This document shows, in pieces, positions 34,871 to 43,217 of a DNA stretch of 64,000 nucleotides. A model generated the notes under the pieces. It ran no database searches. It was not told the DNA's origin and saw only the letters and a list, made by a program, of their open reading frames with translations. The stretch's first letter is position 1. Each line of letters starts with the position of its first letter. Both the position numbers and the translations under genes were made by a program. This DNA is from Mycobacterium szulgai (GTDB taxonomy: Bacteria > Actinomycetota > Actinomycetes > Mycobacteriales > Mycobacteriaceae), in contig NZ_LQPW01000171.1 in NCBI RefSeq assembly GCF_002116635.1, positions 1 through 64,000 on the forward strand, written 5' to 3'.

Positions 34871-35104
34871 ATGGCGGAGAAGAGTGGGCCGCAAGAGGCC
34901 GTCGAGGGCGTCGTCGAGGGTGTTAAGGGCAAGGCGAAGGAAGTCATTGGCGCCGTAGCCGGCCGTGATGACGTCAAGCGCGAGGGACAGGCCCAGCAGG
35001 ACAAGGCCGATGCCCAACGTGACGCTGCCAAGAAGGAAGCCGAAGCAGAAGCCGCTCGCGGTGGCGCAGAAGCCGCCGAGGAACGGCAGAAGGCTAATCA
35101 GTAG
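34871..35104 (+). CDS. CsbD-family small stress protein
   Basis: A 77-residue, highly charged, probably all-helical and partly disordered protein. The core VEGVKGKAKEVIGAVAGRDDVKREGQAQQDKADAQR matches CsbD-like proteins, which are induced by general stress in many bacteria and whose biochemical role is unclear. The second half is Glu/Ala/Lys-rich. A good Shine-Dalgarno (GGGAGG) precedes ATG, and a strong terminator follows the stop, so it is a monocistronic, probably abundant product. Confidence 0.85.
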   Translation: MAEKSGPQEAVEGVVEGVKGKAKEVIGAVAGRDDVKREGQAQQDKADAQRDAAKKEAEAEAARGGAEAAEERQKANQ

Positions 35105-35116
35105 CTTGTTAGGAGG

Positions 35117-35147
35117 ATGGGCCCAGTCCGAATCGGACTGGGCCCAT
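35117..35147 (+). terminator. Strong intrinsic terminator after csbD-like gene
   Basis: A perfect 14-bp stem (ATGGGCCCAGTCCG and its complement) with loop AAT, followed by TCGCTTTT. It also serves the converging HAD gene. Confidence 0.85.
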
Positions 35148-35160
35148 TCGCTTTTGCGCG

Positions 35161-35871
35161 TTAGCTTGTCCCCCGCGCTTCGGCGCTGACGGACGCCAGT
35201 CGAGCGATCGGTGTTTCGTCGAGGTGAGCTAGCAACTCACGGGGGTTTTCGAAAACTGCTACCGCACCGGCGGTTTCGAGCTCTGCGCGCGACACTCCGC
35301 CGCTGAGCAGCCCGATGCTGGCCACATCCGCGCGAGCGCATGCTTCAGCATCCCAGACCGCGTCGCCGATGAAGACGGCCTGGCCGGCCGAGATGCCGGC
35401 CCGCTCCAGCGCGACGTGGATGATGTCGGGCTTGGGCTTGGCGGTGTCGACGTCGGCAGCCGAGGTGATCTCGGCGACCAAGTCGTCACAGTCAAGCACC
35501 TTTCGCAACAAGGCCAATTCGTCTTCGGGTGCCGACGTGGCAAGTACCACCTGCAGGCTCAGGTCGGCGACGCGTTGCAGCAGTTCACGCGCCCCGGGCA
35601 GCACACGCAGTAGCGGAGCGGCCTCTTTGTAGTACTGAGAATGCAGATCCTTCAGTTGTTTTCGCGTTTCGTCGGATGCATCGCCGGACAACGACCGCAC
35701 CAGCGTTGATCCGTCCATTCCGATCGATCGATGGATACGCCAAGTCTCGGCATCGATACCGACTTCTGCGAAAGCGCGCTGCCATGCATGGACATGCAGG
35801 TAGTTGGAGTCGACGAGCGTGCCGTCAACATCGAATAATACTGCCGGTATCACCGGCTTGTGCTTATCCAC
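35161..35871 (-). CDS. HAD-superfamily phosphatase (beta-phosphoglucomutase/phosphoglycolate-phosphatase-like)
   Basis: About 236 residues. Motif I is VLFDVDGTLVDSN with the nucleophile Asp, motif II VLATSAPE, motif III around KPKPDIIH and motif IV VFIGDAVWDAEAC. It has a helical cap (HAWQRAFAEVGIDAETWRIHRSIGM). Phosphatase or phosphomutase activity on a small sugar phosphate is likely. GTG at 35871 gives a normal N-terminus; GTG at 35883 is an alternative. Longer extensions upstream overlap the membrane-protein gene and are not believed. Confidence 0.85.
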   Translation of the reverse strand: MDKHKPVIPAVLFDVDGTLVDSNYLHVHAWQRAFAEVGIDAETWRIHRSIGMDGSTLVRSLSGDASDETRKQLKDLHSQYYKEAAPLLRVLPGARELLQRVADLSLQVVLATSAPEDELALLRKVLDCDDLVAEITSAADVDTAKPKPDIIHVALERAGISAGQAVFIGDAVWDAEACARADVASIGLLSGGVSRAELETAGAVAVFENPRELLAHLDETPIARLASVSAEARGTS

Positions 35872-35942
35872 CGAGTTATCCACACCTTGTGAATCAATAT
35901 CCCTGCCGGCGAACACGATTGATTCGGGGCAGCAGGAATTGG

Positions 35943-36326
35943 CTACGTTCGGAACAACAGCGCCGTGACCGCGACATCGGCAAGCAGCAGTACCAAACCG
36001 AACAACGGGACGATAAATCCCCAGCGGCGCAACGCCGTAAAGAACGAAACGATGATGGTTACGGCTGCAACCACTGGCGCACCGTAGAACAAAATCCCAT
36101 AAACCAATCCACTCGGACCTAGATGGGGACATTGCGCCGCGCTGCATGCCGCGAAGCTCATAGCCGCGCCGACGGCGAATATCATCACCAATATCGCCGC
36201 CGGCACTGTAAGTAGTGCAAGCACCCAATTGATCACTGCACGACTGCGGCGGACGGATGCGCCGGCATCCGGCGACGGGGCCTTCGCGCCGGGGACCAAC
36301 TGATCGGTTTCCTGGCTGAGACTCAT
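35943..36326 (-). CDS. Small membrane protein of unknown function
   Basis: 127 residues with a polar N-terminus and three hydrophobic segments (INWVLALLTVPAAILVMIFAVG, GLVYGILFYGAPVVAAVTIIVSFF, GFIVPLFGLVLLLADVAVTALLF). Two cysteines (AACSAAQCPHLG) sit in the first extracytoplasmic loop and could form a disulfide. AAGGGAGG six bases before ATG at 36326 decides the start against an ATG eight codons upstream. No family recognised. It lies upstream of the HAD gene in the same direction. Confidence 0.7.
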   Translation of the reverse strand: MSLSQETDQLVPGAKAPSPDAGASVRRSRAVINWVLALLTVPAAILVMIFAVGAAMSFAACSAAQCPHLGPSGLVYGILFYGAPVVAAVTIIVSFFTALRRWGFIVPLFGLVLLLADVAVTALLFRT

Positions 36327-36516
36327 TACGCCTCCCTTCATAAAACTCACAGCTCATAGCGAGATCACGCCACAGACCTCCGCGGCGCGCGCAACTCAAT
36401 CCCGACTACCCATGTCGGTCCACCTGAAACATGGCACGTCCAGCGAGGTTTACCCCCGCGAACCGGCGGGGTAATCGGGCATTAGCAGGAATTCGAAAAA
36501 CCAATCGGGAGAGCTG

Positions 36517-37656
36517 ATGTCCGCGTTTGACGAGATCGGCGGCGCCACTGCACGGGTTGGTGGGGCCTTTCGGCGTCTCGCCAGTGGATCGCCGGAAGCA
36601 GGGGTCCACCAGTCATCACACGGGGCGAAAGCGGACTTTCCGAAAGTTGTCGTAGTCACCGGCGCCAGCGCCGGCATTGGGCGCGCTACGGTGCGCCTGC
36701 TGGCCGAACGCGGTGCGCAAATCGGCCTGCTGGCCCGCGGACGGGCGGGCTTGGAAGCCGCGGCCGCGGAAGTACGCGCCGCCGGTGGTGAAGCGCTGCC
36801 GATTCCCACCGATGTCGCGGACTTCGATTCGGTGGAGCGCGCGGCGCAACAGGTCGAGGAACGATTCGGCCCGATCGATGCGTGGATCAACGTCGCGTTC
36901 ACATCGCTATTCGCCCCCTTCACCGCCATCGAGCCTGACGAGTACCGCCGGGTCACCGAAGTCACCTATCTGGGGTACGTGCATGGCACCAAGGCCGCGC
37001 TAAATCGCATGCGCCCCAGGGATACCGGAGTGATTGTGCAAGTCGGCTCGGCACTAGGCTGCCGCGCCATCCCGCTGCAGTCCGCCTATTGCGGCGCTAA
37101 GCACGCGATCAACGGGTTCACCGAATCGGTGCGCACCGAGTTGATGCATGAGCACAGCAACGTGCGGATCACCGTCGTGCAGATGCCGGCGGTCAATACC
37201 CCGCAGTTCTCCTGGGTCCGATCCCGGATGAAGAACCACCCGCAACCGGTCCCGCCCATATATCAGCCAGAAGTCGCCGCCCGCGGTGTGTTGTACGCGC
37301 TGGACCACCCGCGCCGCAAGCACTATTGGGTGGGAGCCAGCACCGTGGGAACCATTGTGGCGCAACGGCTGGCACCGGGATTGCTCGACCGCTACCTGGC
37401 CCGCACCGGTTTTGACTCGCAGCAGACGGATGAGCCGACCAGCGCTGAGCGGCCGGCCAACCTGTGGGAGCCCCTCGATGGACCCGACGGCAAGGACTTC
37501 GGCGCGCACGGCGTGTTCGACGACCGTTCACACCCCCACAGTGCCCAGTCGTGGGCGGCCAGGCACATCGGCACGCTGGTGTCTGGCGCCGCCCTGGTCG
37601 GCGCCGCCGCGGCTGCCGATCTAGGGCGCCGGCGGCTCGGCGGAAAGGGCCGGTAG
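36517..37656 (+). CDS. Short-chain dehydrogenase/reductase with C-terminal membrane tail
   Basis: A 379-residue SDR. The cofactor motif is VVTGASAGIGRA near residue 47, the active-site Ser is in VQVGSALGCRA, and Y-x-x-x-K is in SAYCGAKHAI. The usual NAG motif reads NVAF here (DAWINVAFTSLF), an unusual change. The extra 120 C-terminal residues are longer than in classical SDRs and end with a hydrophobic helix (LVSGAALVGAAAAADL) before RRRLGGKGR. This suggests membrane association, as in a group of mycobacterial SDRs. The substrate is unknown. Confidence 0.87.
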   Translation: MSAFDEIGGATARVGGAFRRLASGSPEAGVHQSSHGAKADFPKVVVVTGASAGIGRATVRLLAERGAQIGLLARGRAGLEAAAAEVRAAGGEALPIPTDVADFDSVERAAQQVEERFGPIDAWINVAFTSLFAPFTAIEPDEYRRVTEVTYLGYVHGTKAALNRMRPRDTGVIVQVGSALGCRAIPLQSAYCGAKHAINGFTESVRTELMHEHSNVRITVVQMPAVNTPQFSWVRSRMKNHPQPVPPIYQPEVAARGVLYALDHPRRKHYWVGASTVGTIVAQRLAPGLLDRYLARTGFDSQQTDEPTSAERPANLWEPLDGPDGKDFGAHGVFDDRSHPHSAQSWAARHIGTLVSGAALVGAAAAADLGRRRLGGKGR

Positions 37657-37659
37657 CCG

Positions 37660-38322
37660 CTATAGGCAGGCCGCCGCCCTTCGCAGGTCGTCGACGAACA
37701 TCTCATAGTGCTCGCGTCGGTGTTCGCTGCGATCACGCAACAGCGCCGAGGGATGCACGGTGGCCGTCACGAGCGGCTCCGATTCCATTGTTATGCCGAG
37801 TGTTACCGGCAGCCGTAGGTGTTCACCACGGTGGGCGGTGACGCGAAAGGTGCTGCCCAGCAAGGACTGAGCCGCCGTTGCTCCGAGACATACGATCACT
37901 TTCGGTCGCAGGGCCTCGATTTCGGCAATCAGCCAGGGCTGGCATGCGACGACTTCGATTCGGCCGGGCTTCTGATGTATCCGCCGCTTGCCCGCTCGGC
38001 TGAATTTGAAGTGCTTGACGGCATTGGTCTGATAGGTCAGACCGACATCGACATCGGCATCCCCCAGTGCCCGTTGGAGCAGCCCTCCGGCCGGACCGAC
38101 AAACGGAAGTCCCTGCTGGTCCTCCTGATCCCCCGGTTGCTCGCCCACCAACATCATTGGCGCGGCACCCTTGCCGTGACCGAAGACCGTCTGCGTAGCG
38201 TCCTTGTAGAGTCCACATCCGCGGCAGGTATCCGCGGCTTCCGCCAGAGAATTCAGCTGCCGATCGTCGGGCAAATAGTGGGCTGCGCCGACGGCTGATT
38301 GTGTCTCAACGTCTTTGGGCAC
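37660..38322 (-). CDS. udgX: UdgX-type uracil-DNA glycosylase
   Basis: A 220-residue family-4-like UDG. Motif A is GEQPGDQED. The R-loop KRRIHQKP is the UdgX signature, with H116 the residue that becomes covalently attached to the abasic site after uracil removal. Motif B is HPSALLRDR. Cysteines C33 and C36 (CRGC) with two later Cys fit the [4Fe-4S] cluster. UdgX traps uracil in DNA, mostly in actinobacteria. The GTG start overlaps the end of the ChaB-like gene by 17 bases, indicating coupled expression. Confidence 0.93.
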   Translation of the reverse strand: MPKDVETQSAVGAAHYLPDDRQLNSLAEAADTCRGCGLYKDATQTVFGHGKGAAPMMLVGEQPGDQEDQQGLPFVGPAGGLLQRALGDADVDVGLTYQTNAVKHFKFSRAGKRRIHQKPGRIEVVACQPWLIAEIEALRPKVIVCLGATAAQSLLGSTFRVTAHRGEHLRLPVTLGITMESEPLVTATVHPSALLRDRSEHRREHYEMFVDDLRRAAACL

Positions 38323-38719
38323 GGCGGTTGTACTTCTTGATCGCGTCGACGAGTTCGGACTTGGTCATCTTAGACCGGCCACGCACATCGAGCCGACGCG
38401 CGACCTCGAGTAGGTGGTTCTTGCTGGCGTTGGCGTCGACGCCTTCCGCCGACGGCAACGGGTTGTTCAGACCACCGCGTTCGGCGCGCTGGTCCGAAGG
38501 GCCCTTCTCCTCTTTGGCTTCCCAACGGTCGCCAACCTTTTCGTAACTGTGCTTGACGGCGGCATAGGCGACGCGGTGCGCGCGCTCTTCACTGCCGTAC
38601 TGCTCGGCTGCGGCGTCATGGGCTTTGGCGAAAGTCCGCTGCGCCTTGTCGCTGGAACGCCTTAGCGTGCTGGGCAATTCGTCTTTTTTCGGCGCCCCGC
38701 TCTTCGTCGTCTTGGGCAC
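38306..38719 (-). CDS. ChaB-domain protein with Rho-N/SAP-like C-terminus
   Basis: A 137-residue basic protein. Residues 12-70 are the ChaB domain (LPSTLRRSSDKAQRTFAKAHDAA, AYAAVKHSYEKVGDRWEAK). Residues 98-130 are a Rho N-terminal/SAP-like helix-extended loop (LLEVARRLDVRGRSKMTKSELVDAIKKYN) that commonly binds nucleic acid. ChaB was named in E. coli as a cation transport regulator, but the arrangement with UdgX here suggests a DNA-linked role. GTG start after CGGAGGTGA. Confidence 0.85.
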   Translation of the reverse strand: MPKTTKSGAPKKDELPSTLRRSSDKAQRTFAKAHDAAAEQYGSEERAHRVAYAAVKHSYEKVGDRWEAKEEKGPSDQRAERGGLNNPLPSAEGVDANASKNHLLEVARRLDVRGRSKMTKSELVDAIKKYNRRAQRR

Positions 38720-38734
38720 GGAATCACCTCCGTC

Positions 38735-39274
38735 TTAAGAGTGTTGCGGACCTTGAGCCAATTGTTGCGCCCTGGCATAAGCAAGCTGGAGAAAGTCCGC
38801 GCCGGCCAGGGCCGTGAACGTGCCCGCGATCAGCCTGGTGAACCTGGGGGCAAAGATCAGACCGATGACAAACCCCGTGGCCACCCACATGTCCAGGCAG
38901 AACGGACACGTCAGCAACTCCCCCAGGCTGTGCCGCAACTGGCCGCCCTGCCGGGATTCCTCCATTAGCTCGGCCGGACCGCCGGGGCCCGCGTAGTGGG
39001 CGAAGGGGGCGCGCAGCGGACTGGTCACCGCGTCTTTACTCACGGTTCGCGACAGTTTGTGGGTGCCTACCGTTACGATGACGAGATCCTGCAGGTGCCA
39101 CCGCTCCGGTAGCTTGCGTCCGGTAGCGGCGGCCACCAACGTGGTGAGTCCCACCAGCACGCCGTAGACGATCATGACGCCCAGATAGCCCGCTAGCGGC
39201 CTGGGGTTGTCGCCCCGATATTCGTCAGCTTCCCGGCGCGCCCTGTCAGCCACGTCAGCGCTGTCCTTGGTCAT
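38735..39274 (-). CDS. DUF1360 membrane protein
   Basis: A 179-residue protein. The HLQDLVIVTVGTHKLSRTVSKDAVTSPLRAPF stretch and LGELLTCPFCLDMWVATGFVIGLIFAPRFTRLI match DUF1360, a small integral membrane family. The C-P-F-C pair is conserved and could bind metal or be redox-active. Three hydrophobic segments are seen. The function is unknown. It lies 15 bases upstream of the chaB-like gene in the same direction, so DUF1360, ChaB-like and UdgX form one operon. Confidence 0.85.
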   Translation of the reverse strand: MTKDSADVADRARREADEYRGDNPRPLAGYLGVMIVYGVLVGLTTLVAAATGRKLPERWHLQDLVIVTVGTHKLSRTVSKDAVTSPLRAPFAHYAGPGGPAELMEESRQGGQLRHSLGELLTCPFCLDMWVATGFVIGLIFAPRFTRLIAGTFTALAGADFLQLAYARAQQLAQGPQHS

Positions 39275-39381
39275 GTCTGCGGGTACCCGTTTGGGCTCTG
39301 GGCAATCCCGGCGCCGAATCCCCGCAGGCCGCGTGTAGCGCGATGTTTGCCCGGGTATCCCGCCGGGAGTACAGGGCGCCA

Positions 39382-39411
39382 GCTAAGGGGTGCCAAGGGG
39401 TGCTAAGGGGT
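39382..39411 (+). repeat. Three tandem 10-bp repeats containing Shine-Dalgarno-like AAGGGG
   Basis: GCTAAGGGGT, GCCAAGGGGT, GCTAAGGGGT stand head to tail directly before the start of the beta-propeller lipoprotein gene. Only the last is correctly spaced for GTG at 39416. Confidence 0.75.
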
Positions 39412-39415
39412 GGTA

Positions 39416-40492
39416 GTGATCAACCACGCGGCCCGCCGCAGGTCTCGGGCTTCAGGCCGGGTTGCCGGCATCATTGTCGGCGCGTGTATGGCCCTGCTGA
39501 CCGGCGGTGTCACCGCGTGCTCGGCACCGGGCTCGACCCTGGAAAGCGCACCGGCGGTGACCGTCACTCGGATCAACGCAGCGCTGCACGATCCCGTGTG
39601 GTCGTATGCGCTACACGCCCTCGTGGCCCCGACCGACGATCACCGGCTCGCGGCGGTGAGTCACGTGGGTGGCGGTACTGCTCAGACAAAGCTTTCGACG
39701 CCAATGGCGTTGGGCCGCAATATTCAGATCAGCGACGCCGACGAGCGACACGTGTTCGTGCCGCAACCCGAACAGGGACGGGTGGCCGTCGTCGATCTGG
39801 CCAGTCTGCAGCAAATCGATGACTTCGACGCCGGTCCCGCCCCGGCCTACCTCGCCGCGGACGCCGGGATGCGGGTGCTGCTTGCGCTGTCGCGGGACGG
39901 GTCCGCGGTGACGCCGGTAGACCTCTACGGTTACCGCAAACTTGCCACGGCACGTACTGAAGATTCCGCATCCACTATCGCCGGTGCCAATCGCGGGCGT
40001 CAGATCGAGTACCACCTGTACGGAACTGCGGGTATCCGCTATTACAAGGGATCCTCGTCGCCTCCGGAGCAGCGCGGCGACTTCGACATGGATGTGGTGG
40101 CGGAAGCAGGCGACGCAACCAAGGTCAGCCGCACCTACGTAGCCGACCGCAATCGCAACGTTCTCTACGCCGTGGACTCTCGCCGCGGCGGCGGAGGGTT
40201 GGGGATTGTGGCCTGCACCCAGATGTCGTCCCCGATTCGCTATCTGGGCACCGATGACACCCGTGTCTATGCGGCCACCGACCGGGACTTGGTGGTGTTC
40301 GAGACGGCATCGTTCACCGGCTATCCGCAGGGGTCGATTCCGGTGCTACGGACCATCAACTACCGGACGCAGCTGCCCGACGACCCGGTCAGATCAGCAC
40401 CCTTGTCCGGCATGGCAATTGGGCCAGATCGGGTATACCTCACCCTGCAAGACCAGCCGTACGTGATCGGTGTTGCCAAACCGCACCTATGA
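39416..40492 (+). CDS. Putative lipoprotein with YncE-like beta-propeller
   Basis: About 358 residues. A basic start and hydrophobic segment (GIIVGACMALLTGGVTAC) end in a lipobox-like VTAC, so it is probably a lipid-anchored exported protein. The rest shows repeating strand motifs such as RHVFVPQPEQGRVAVVDLASLQQ, YVADRNRNVLYAVDS and DDTRVYAATDRDLVVFE, typical of seven-bladed YncE/NHL-like propellers. Ligand unknown. The GTG at 39416 has AAGGGG five bases upstream; GTG at 39410 is in the same frame. Confidence 0.78.
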   Translation: MINHAARRRSRASGRVAGIIVGACMALLTGGVTACSAPGSTLESAPAVTVTRINAALHDPVWSYALHALVAPTDDHRLAAVSHVGGGTAQTKLSTPMALGRNIQISDADERHVFVPQPEQGRVAVVDLASLQQIDDFDAGPAPAYLAADAGMRVLLALSRDGSAVTPVDLYGYRKLATARTEDSASTIAGANRGRQIEYHLYGTAGIRYYKGSSSPPEQRGDFDMDVVAEAGDATKVSRTYVADRNRNVLYAVDSRRGGGGLGIVACTQMSSPIRYLGTDDTRVYAATDRDLVVFETASFTGYPQGSIPVLRTINYRTQLPDDPVRSAPLSGMAIGPDRVYLTLQDQPYVIGVAKPHL

Positions 40493-40533
40493 CGACGCAT
40501 GGGCCAATTGCGTTGACCGACACAGGAGGACCG

Positions 40534-40881
40534 ATGAACGCGATATCCGAGCACTGGACGGCAACCGGCGTCGACGACGATCTGGAGCAACTCGGTGAGC
40601 AGATAACCGCGTTGCGCGAACTCGGGCAGCGCGACGACGAGATAAGTGACGAGCAAATCTACGATTTCAGCATCCGATGGGGCACGGCACTGGCGGGGCG
40701 GCTGCGGCGGCTGGCGCACTACAGCGCGCTGGGACTGCTCGATGCGGCCGACGAAGTCGGGTTTCACACACTGCGCAAGGAACTCGACGAAGTTTCGACG
40801 CTGATCGATCGATTTAATTTGTCCCGGCCGCGGCTGGCAACAGAGGTCAGCCCGTCACGCCGTCATCTGCGGACTGCGTAA
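40534..40881 (+). CDS. Conserved hypothetical protein
   Basis: A 115-residue acidic, helical protein without membrane segments (DDLEQLGEQITALREL, GRLRRLAHYSALGLLDAADEVGFHTLRKELDEV). A strong AGGAGGACC fixes the start at ATG 40534. I do not recognise a family. It follows the lipoprotein gene by about 40 bases, likely co-transcribed. Its last 35 bases overlap the converging zinc-ribbon gene. Confidence 0.72.
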   Translation: MNAISEHWTATGVDDDLEQLGEQITALRELGQRDDEISDEQIYDFSIRWGTALAGRLRRLAHYSALGLLDAADEVGFHTLRKELDEVSTLIDRFNLSRPRLATEVSPSRRHLRTA

Positions 40882-41140
40882 GGAATTCGTTGTCGTGCAA
40901 GATGATCGCGGTCCGCGGTCGCGCACACTCGCCATTGCGGCAAGTCAGCGCCACCATGTAGGCGTCGTTGTCCTCGTCGAGGAACAAGAAGCCGAGATAC
41001 AGGGCGTCTCCGACGTCGAAATCCGTTGTGCCGCAAGATTCGCAGTGTCCGCCTTTGGCGGCGATGTGCTGCAGTACCCGGTCGCGGGCCACCGGTTCCA
41101 GCGCGATCAGCTCTGGACGCACCATCGCGTCGTCTGCCAT
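40847..41140 (-). CDS. Small zinc-ribbon-like protein
   Basis: A 97-residue protein. Two Cys pairs, HCESCGTTDFD and CRNGEC, about 45 residues apart suit a zinc ribbon. Between them is DVGDALYLGFLFLDEDNDAYMVALT, resembling the DUF6510-like group of actinobacterial small proteins. ATG at 41140 directly follows the stop of the cytochrome-b/molybdopterin gene (one-base gap), so it is co-transcribed with it and could be a maturation or regulatory partner; that role is inferred. Confidence 0.72.
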   Translation of the reverse strand: MADDAMVRPELIALEPVARDRVLQHIAAKGGHCESCGTTDFDVGDALYLGFLFLDEDNDAYMVALTCRNGECARPRTAIILHDNEFLTQSADDGVTG

Positions 41141-41141
41141 C

Positions 41142-42632
41142 TCAGATCTCCACGTCCTTGTCGTAGTAGACGTTGTCCTCGCGCCAGCCGCCCTTGCCCT
41201 TGCCGATGCCGGCAAAGTCATCGATGAATTCGATCTGGTTGATCCACTTGGCCATCTTGAACCCCACCTGGGTTTCGACCCGTAGCCGCAGCGGCGCACC
41301 GTGTTTGATGGGCAACGGTTTGCCGTTCATCTCATAGGCAAGCAGCGTCTGCGGTTTGTAGGCCAGTTCAAGATCGATCACTTCGTAGAACTGCCCGCCG
41401 CCCTCCGAGCTGGGTTCGTCGGTGCTGTTGTTCTGCATGGTCAGGAAGCAGATGTAGCGGGCCTGCGGCAACGGCCGTACCAGGTCCACCAGTTGGGCAA
41501 GCGGAATTCCACTCCATTCGCCAATGCTGGTCCAGCCCTGCACGCAGTTGTGCAGCACCCGCTGGGTCTGGGGATCGGCGAGTGCGCGCAACGCTGCCAG
41601 ATCCAGCGTCACCGGCCGTTCGACGAGTCCCCCCACCCGCAGCCGCCAGTCCACGAAGTTGTGTACCGCCATGACCTTGTAGGCAGTCGACGTCGGCGGC
41701 TTGCCGTTCACGCGGTGCTCGGGGGACAACTTCTCCGGCGGGTAGTGCTGCCGGGAATCCAACGGCCGCAACAGAATGTGGCGGGTCCCACTGACCACGG
41801 CCCCCAGGACCCGTTGAACCGCACGCGGCCGGCGCAGGCTCCACAGCGTCGCCGCCACGTGGACGGCGACGACGACGCCGATGATCACCAGGGAAAGCAC
41901 AGTGGCCCAACCGATATTGCGGACCGACCCGAAGATCATCGTGGCGGTGAGCTGGCCCCAGCCCCAGAAGAACACCATCGAGAGATGGATCACGATGAAC
42001 ACCGCGAACGCGACCAGCCCGATGAAGTGCAAACTGCGCGCCGATTGACGGCCACCCCATAGCCGCACATACCAGGGGAACCGGGCTTCGATCGCCGGCG
42101 ACTGTGCCGCGCCGGTAAGGATCATGAACGGCGCCAACAGGAATATCACCGCCGCATACGTCAATTTCTGAATGGCGTCCAGCGGTTCGCCGGGCAGCAG
42201 CGGCGGCAGATTGAACGTCAAGTAGGTGACGATGTCGTTCCACGCGTCGGAGAAGATCGACCACGAGTAAGGCCAGTAGCGGTGCCATTGGCCAGTGGCG
42301 AACAAGAGGATGTAGTACGACAGTCCGACCAGAATCCAGCCGAGTACTGCGAAAAAGTGCCAATGGCGGCCCATTCCGAGTTGCTTGCGGCCCGGTAGCG
42401 CGATCAGTGGGTGATAGTCCTCTTCTTCATCGAGGGTGTCGTAGAGCTTGTCGGTCGGCATCACTTTGCGGGTGAACCTCGCCCATTCGGTGCCGGGCGT
42501 GCTGTGCTCGTTCCAGTACAGCTTGGGGTGGGTGGACAGAATCTCGATGCCGCTGCGCATGATCAAGGTGAGAAGTAGCAAGTTCAGCCAGTGGTCGATT
42601 CGCAACCAGAGCGGATAGTCGAGCGTGGTCAT
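41142..42632 (-). CDS. Membrane cytochrome b561-type protein fused to a sulfite-oxidase-family molybdopterin domain
   Basis: A 496-residue fusion. The N-terminal 280 residues have about five helices with haem-ligand-like His (RIDHWLNLL, GRHWHFFAVLGW, LHFIGLVAFAVFIVIHLSMV), like formate dehydrogenase gamma or cytochrome b561. The C-terminal 200 residues are the sulfite-oxidase/YedY molybdopterin fold: VHNFVDWRLRVGGLVERPVTLDLAALRAL, then HNCVQGWTSIGEWSGIPLAQL with the molybdenum-binding Cys. It would carry electrons between the quinone pool and a Mo active site in one polypeptide. Substrate unknown. The start is ATG at 42632. Confidence 0.88.
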   Translation of the reverse strand: MTTLDYPLWLRIDHWLNLLLLTLIMRSGIEILSTHPKLYWNEHSTPGTEWARFTRKVMPTDKLYDTLDEEEDYHPLIALPGRKQLGMGRHWHFFAVLGWILVGLSYYILLFATGQWHRYWPYSWSIFSDAWNDIVTYLTFNLPPLLPGEPLDAIQKLTYAAVIFLLAPFMILTGAAQSPAIEARFPWYVRLWGGRQSARSLHFIGLVAFAVFIVIHLSMVFFWGWGQLTATMIFGSVRNIGWATVLSLVIIGVVVAVHVAATLWSLRRPRAVQRVLGAVVSGTRHILLRPLDSRQHYPPEKLSPEHRVNGKPPTSTAYKVMAVHNFVDWRLRVGGLVERPVTLDLAALRALADPQTQRVLHNCVQGWTSIGEWSGIPLAQLVDLVRPLPQARYICFLTMQNNSTDEPSSEGGGQFYEVIDLELAYKPQTLLAYEMNGKPLPIKHGAPLRLRVETQVGFKMAKWINQIEFIDDFAGIGKGKGGWREDNVYYDKDVEI

Positions 42633-42653
42633 CTTGGGGCTTCCCAACGACTG

Positions 42654-43199
42654 TCAGTCATGCCAGTGCCGCTGTTGTGGGTAGGCCACGTTGATGCCCA
42701 GCAGAACCGACATGTGCAATCCGATGAATCCCAGTGCACAGGCGGCCGAAAGCGACCCGGGAGCCAGGTCCCACCTTCCGGTGAGGCCCGCCAGTCCGGG
42801 CAGGCTGGCCGCCCGGCTCACCAGATACAGGCCGAGGAAGACCACACTGATTAGGCTGCCGAGCTGCCAGCCCCGTTGCGGCACAGCCGGATTGACCGCG
42901 AATGCCATGGCTGCCACCGCCCCCACACAACCGGCGATCAACGCCACACAGTAGGCCACGAAGTACCCGGGCGGAGTCGGAGCGGTCACCAGGAAGTACA
43001 CGTGGACCGCCATCAGACCGGCAAGCAGCAAACTGCCCGCGGCGGTCACCGCCCGCGGTAGGTTGAACGCCACGTAACCGTTGAGGGTGAGCATCCGGTA
43101 TATCCGGCTGCGTTGCCACGCCCGCCGTATCAAAGCGCGCACCGGTGCTGCATACCCGGCCGCCAACACTGCAAACCACCGGGTACCGCGACCGGCCAA
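42654..43199 (-). CDS. Membrane protein, probable partner of the b561/molybdopterin protein
   Basis: A 181-residue protein with four clear hydrophobic segments (AVTAAGSLLLAGLMAVHVYFLV, YFVAYCVALIAGCVGAVAAMAFAV, LGSLISVVFLGLYLVSRA, LSAACALGFIGLHMSVLLGINV) and a basic N-terminus. It ends 21 bases before the b561/molybdopterin gene in the same direction, so an associated membrane subunit is inferred. No known family could be assigned; single His residues in helices one and four might bind haem. Confidence 0.72.
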   Translation of the reverse strand: MAGRGTRWFAVLAAGYAAPVRALIRRAWQRSRIYRMLTLNGYVAFNLPRAVTAAGSLLLAGLMAVHVYFLVTAPTPPGYFVAYCVALIAGCVGAVAAMAFAVNPAVPQRGWQLGSLISVVFLGLYLVSRAASLPGLAGLTGRWDLAPGSLSAACALGFIGLHMSVLLGINVAYPQQRHWHD

Positions 43200-43217
43200 G
43201 CGTACGGGCGCAACCGG

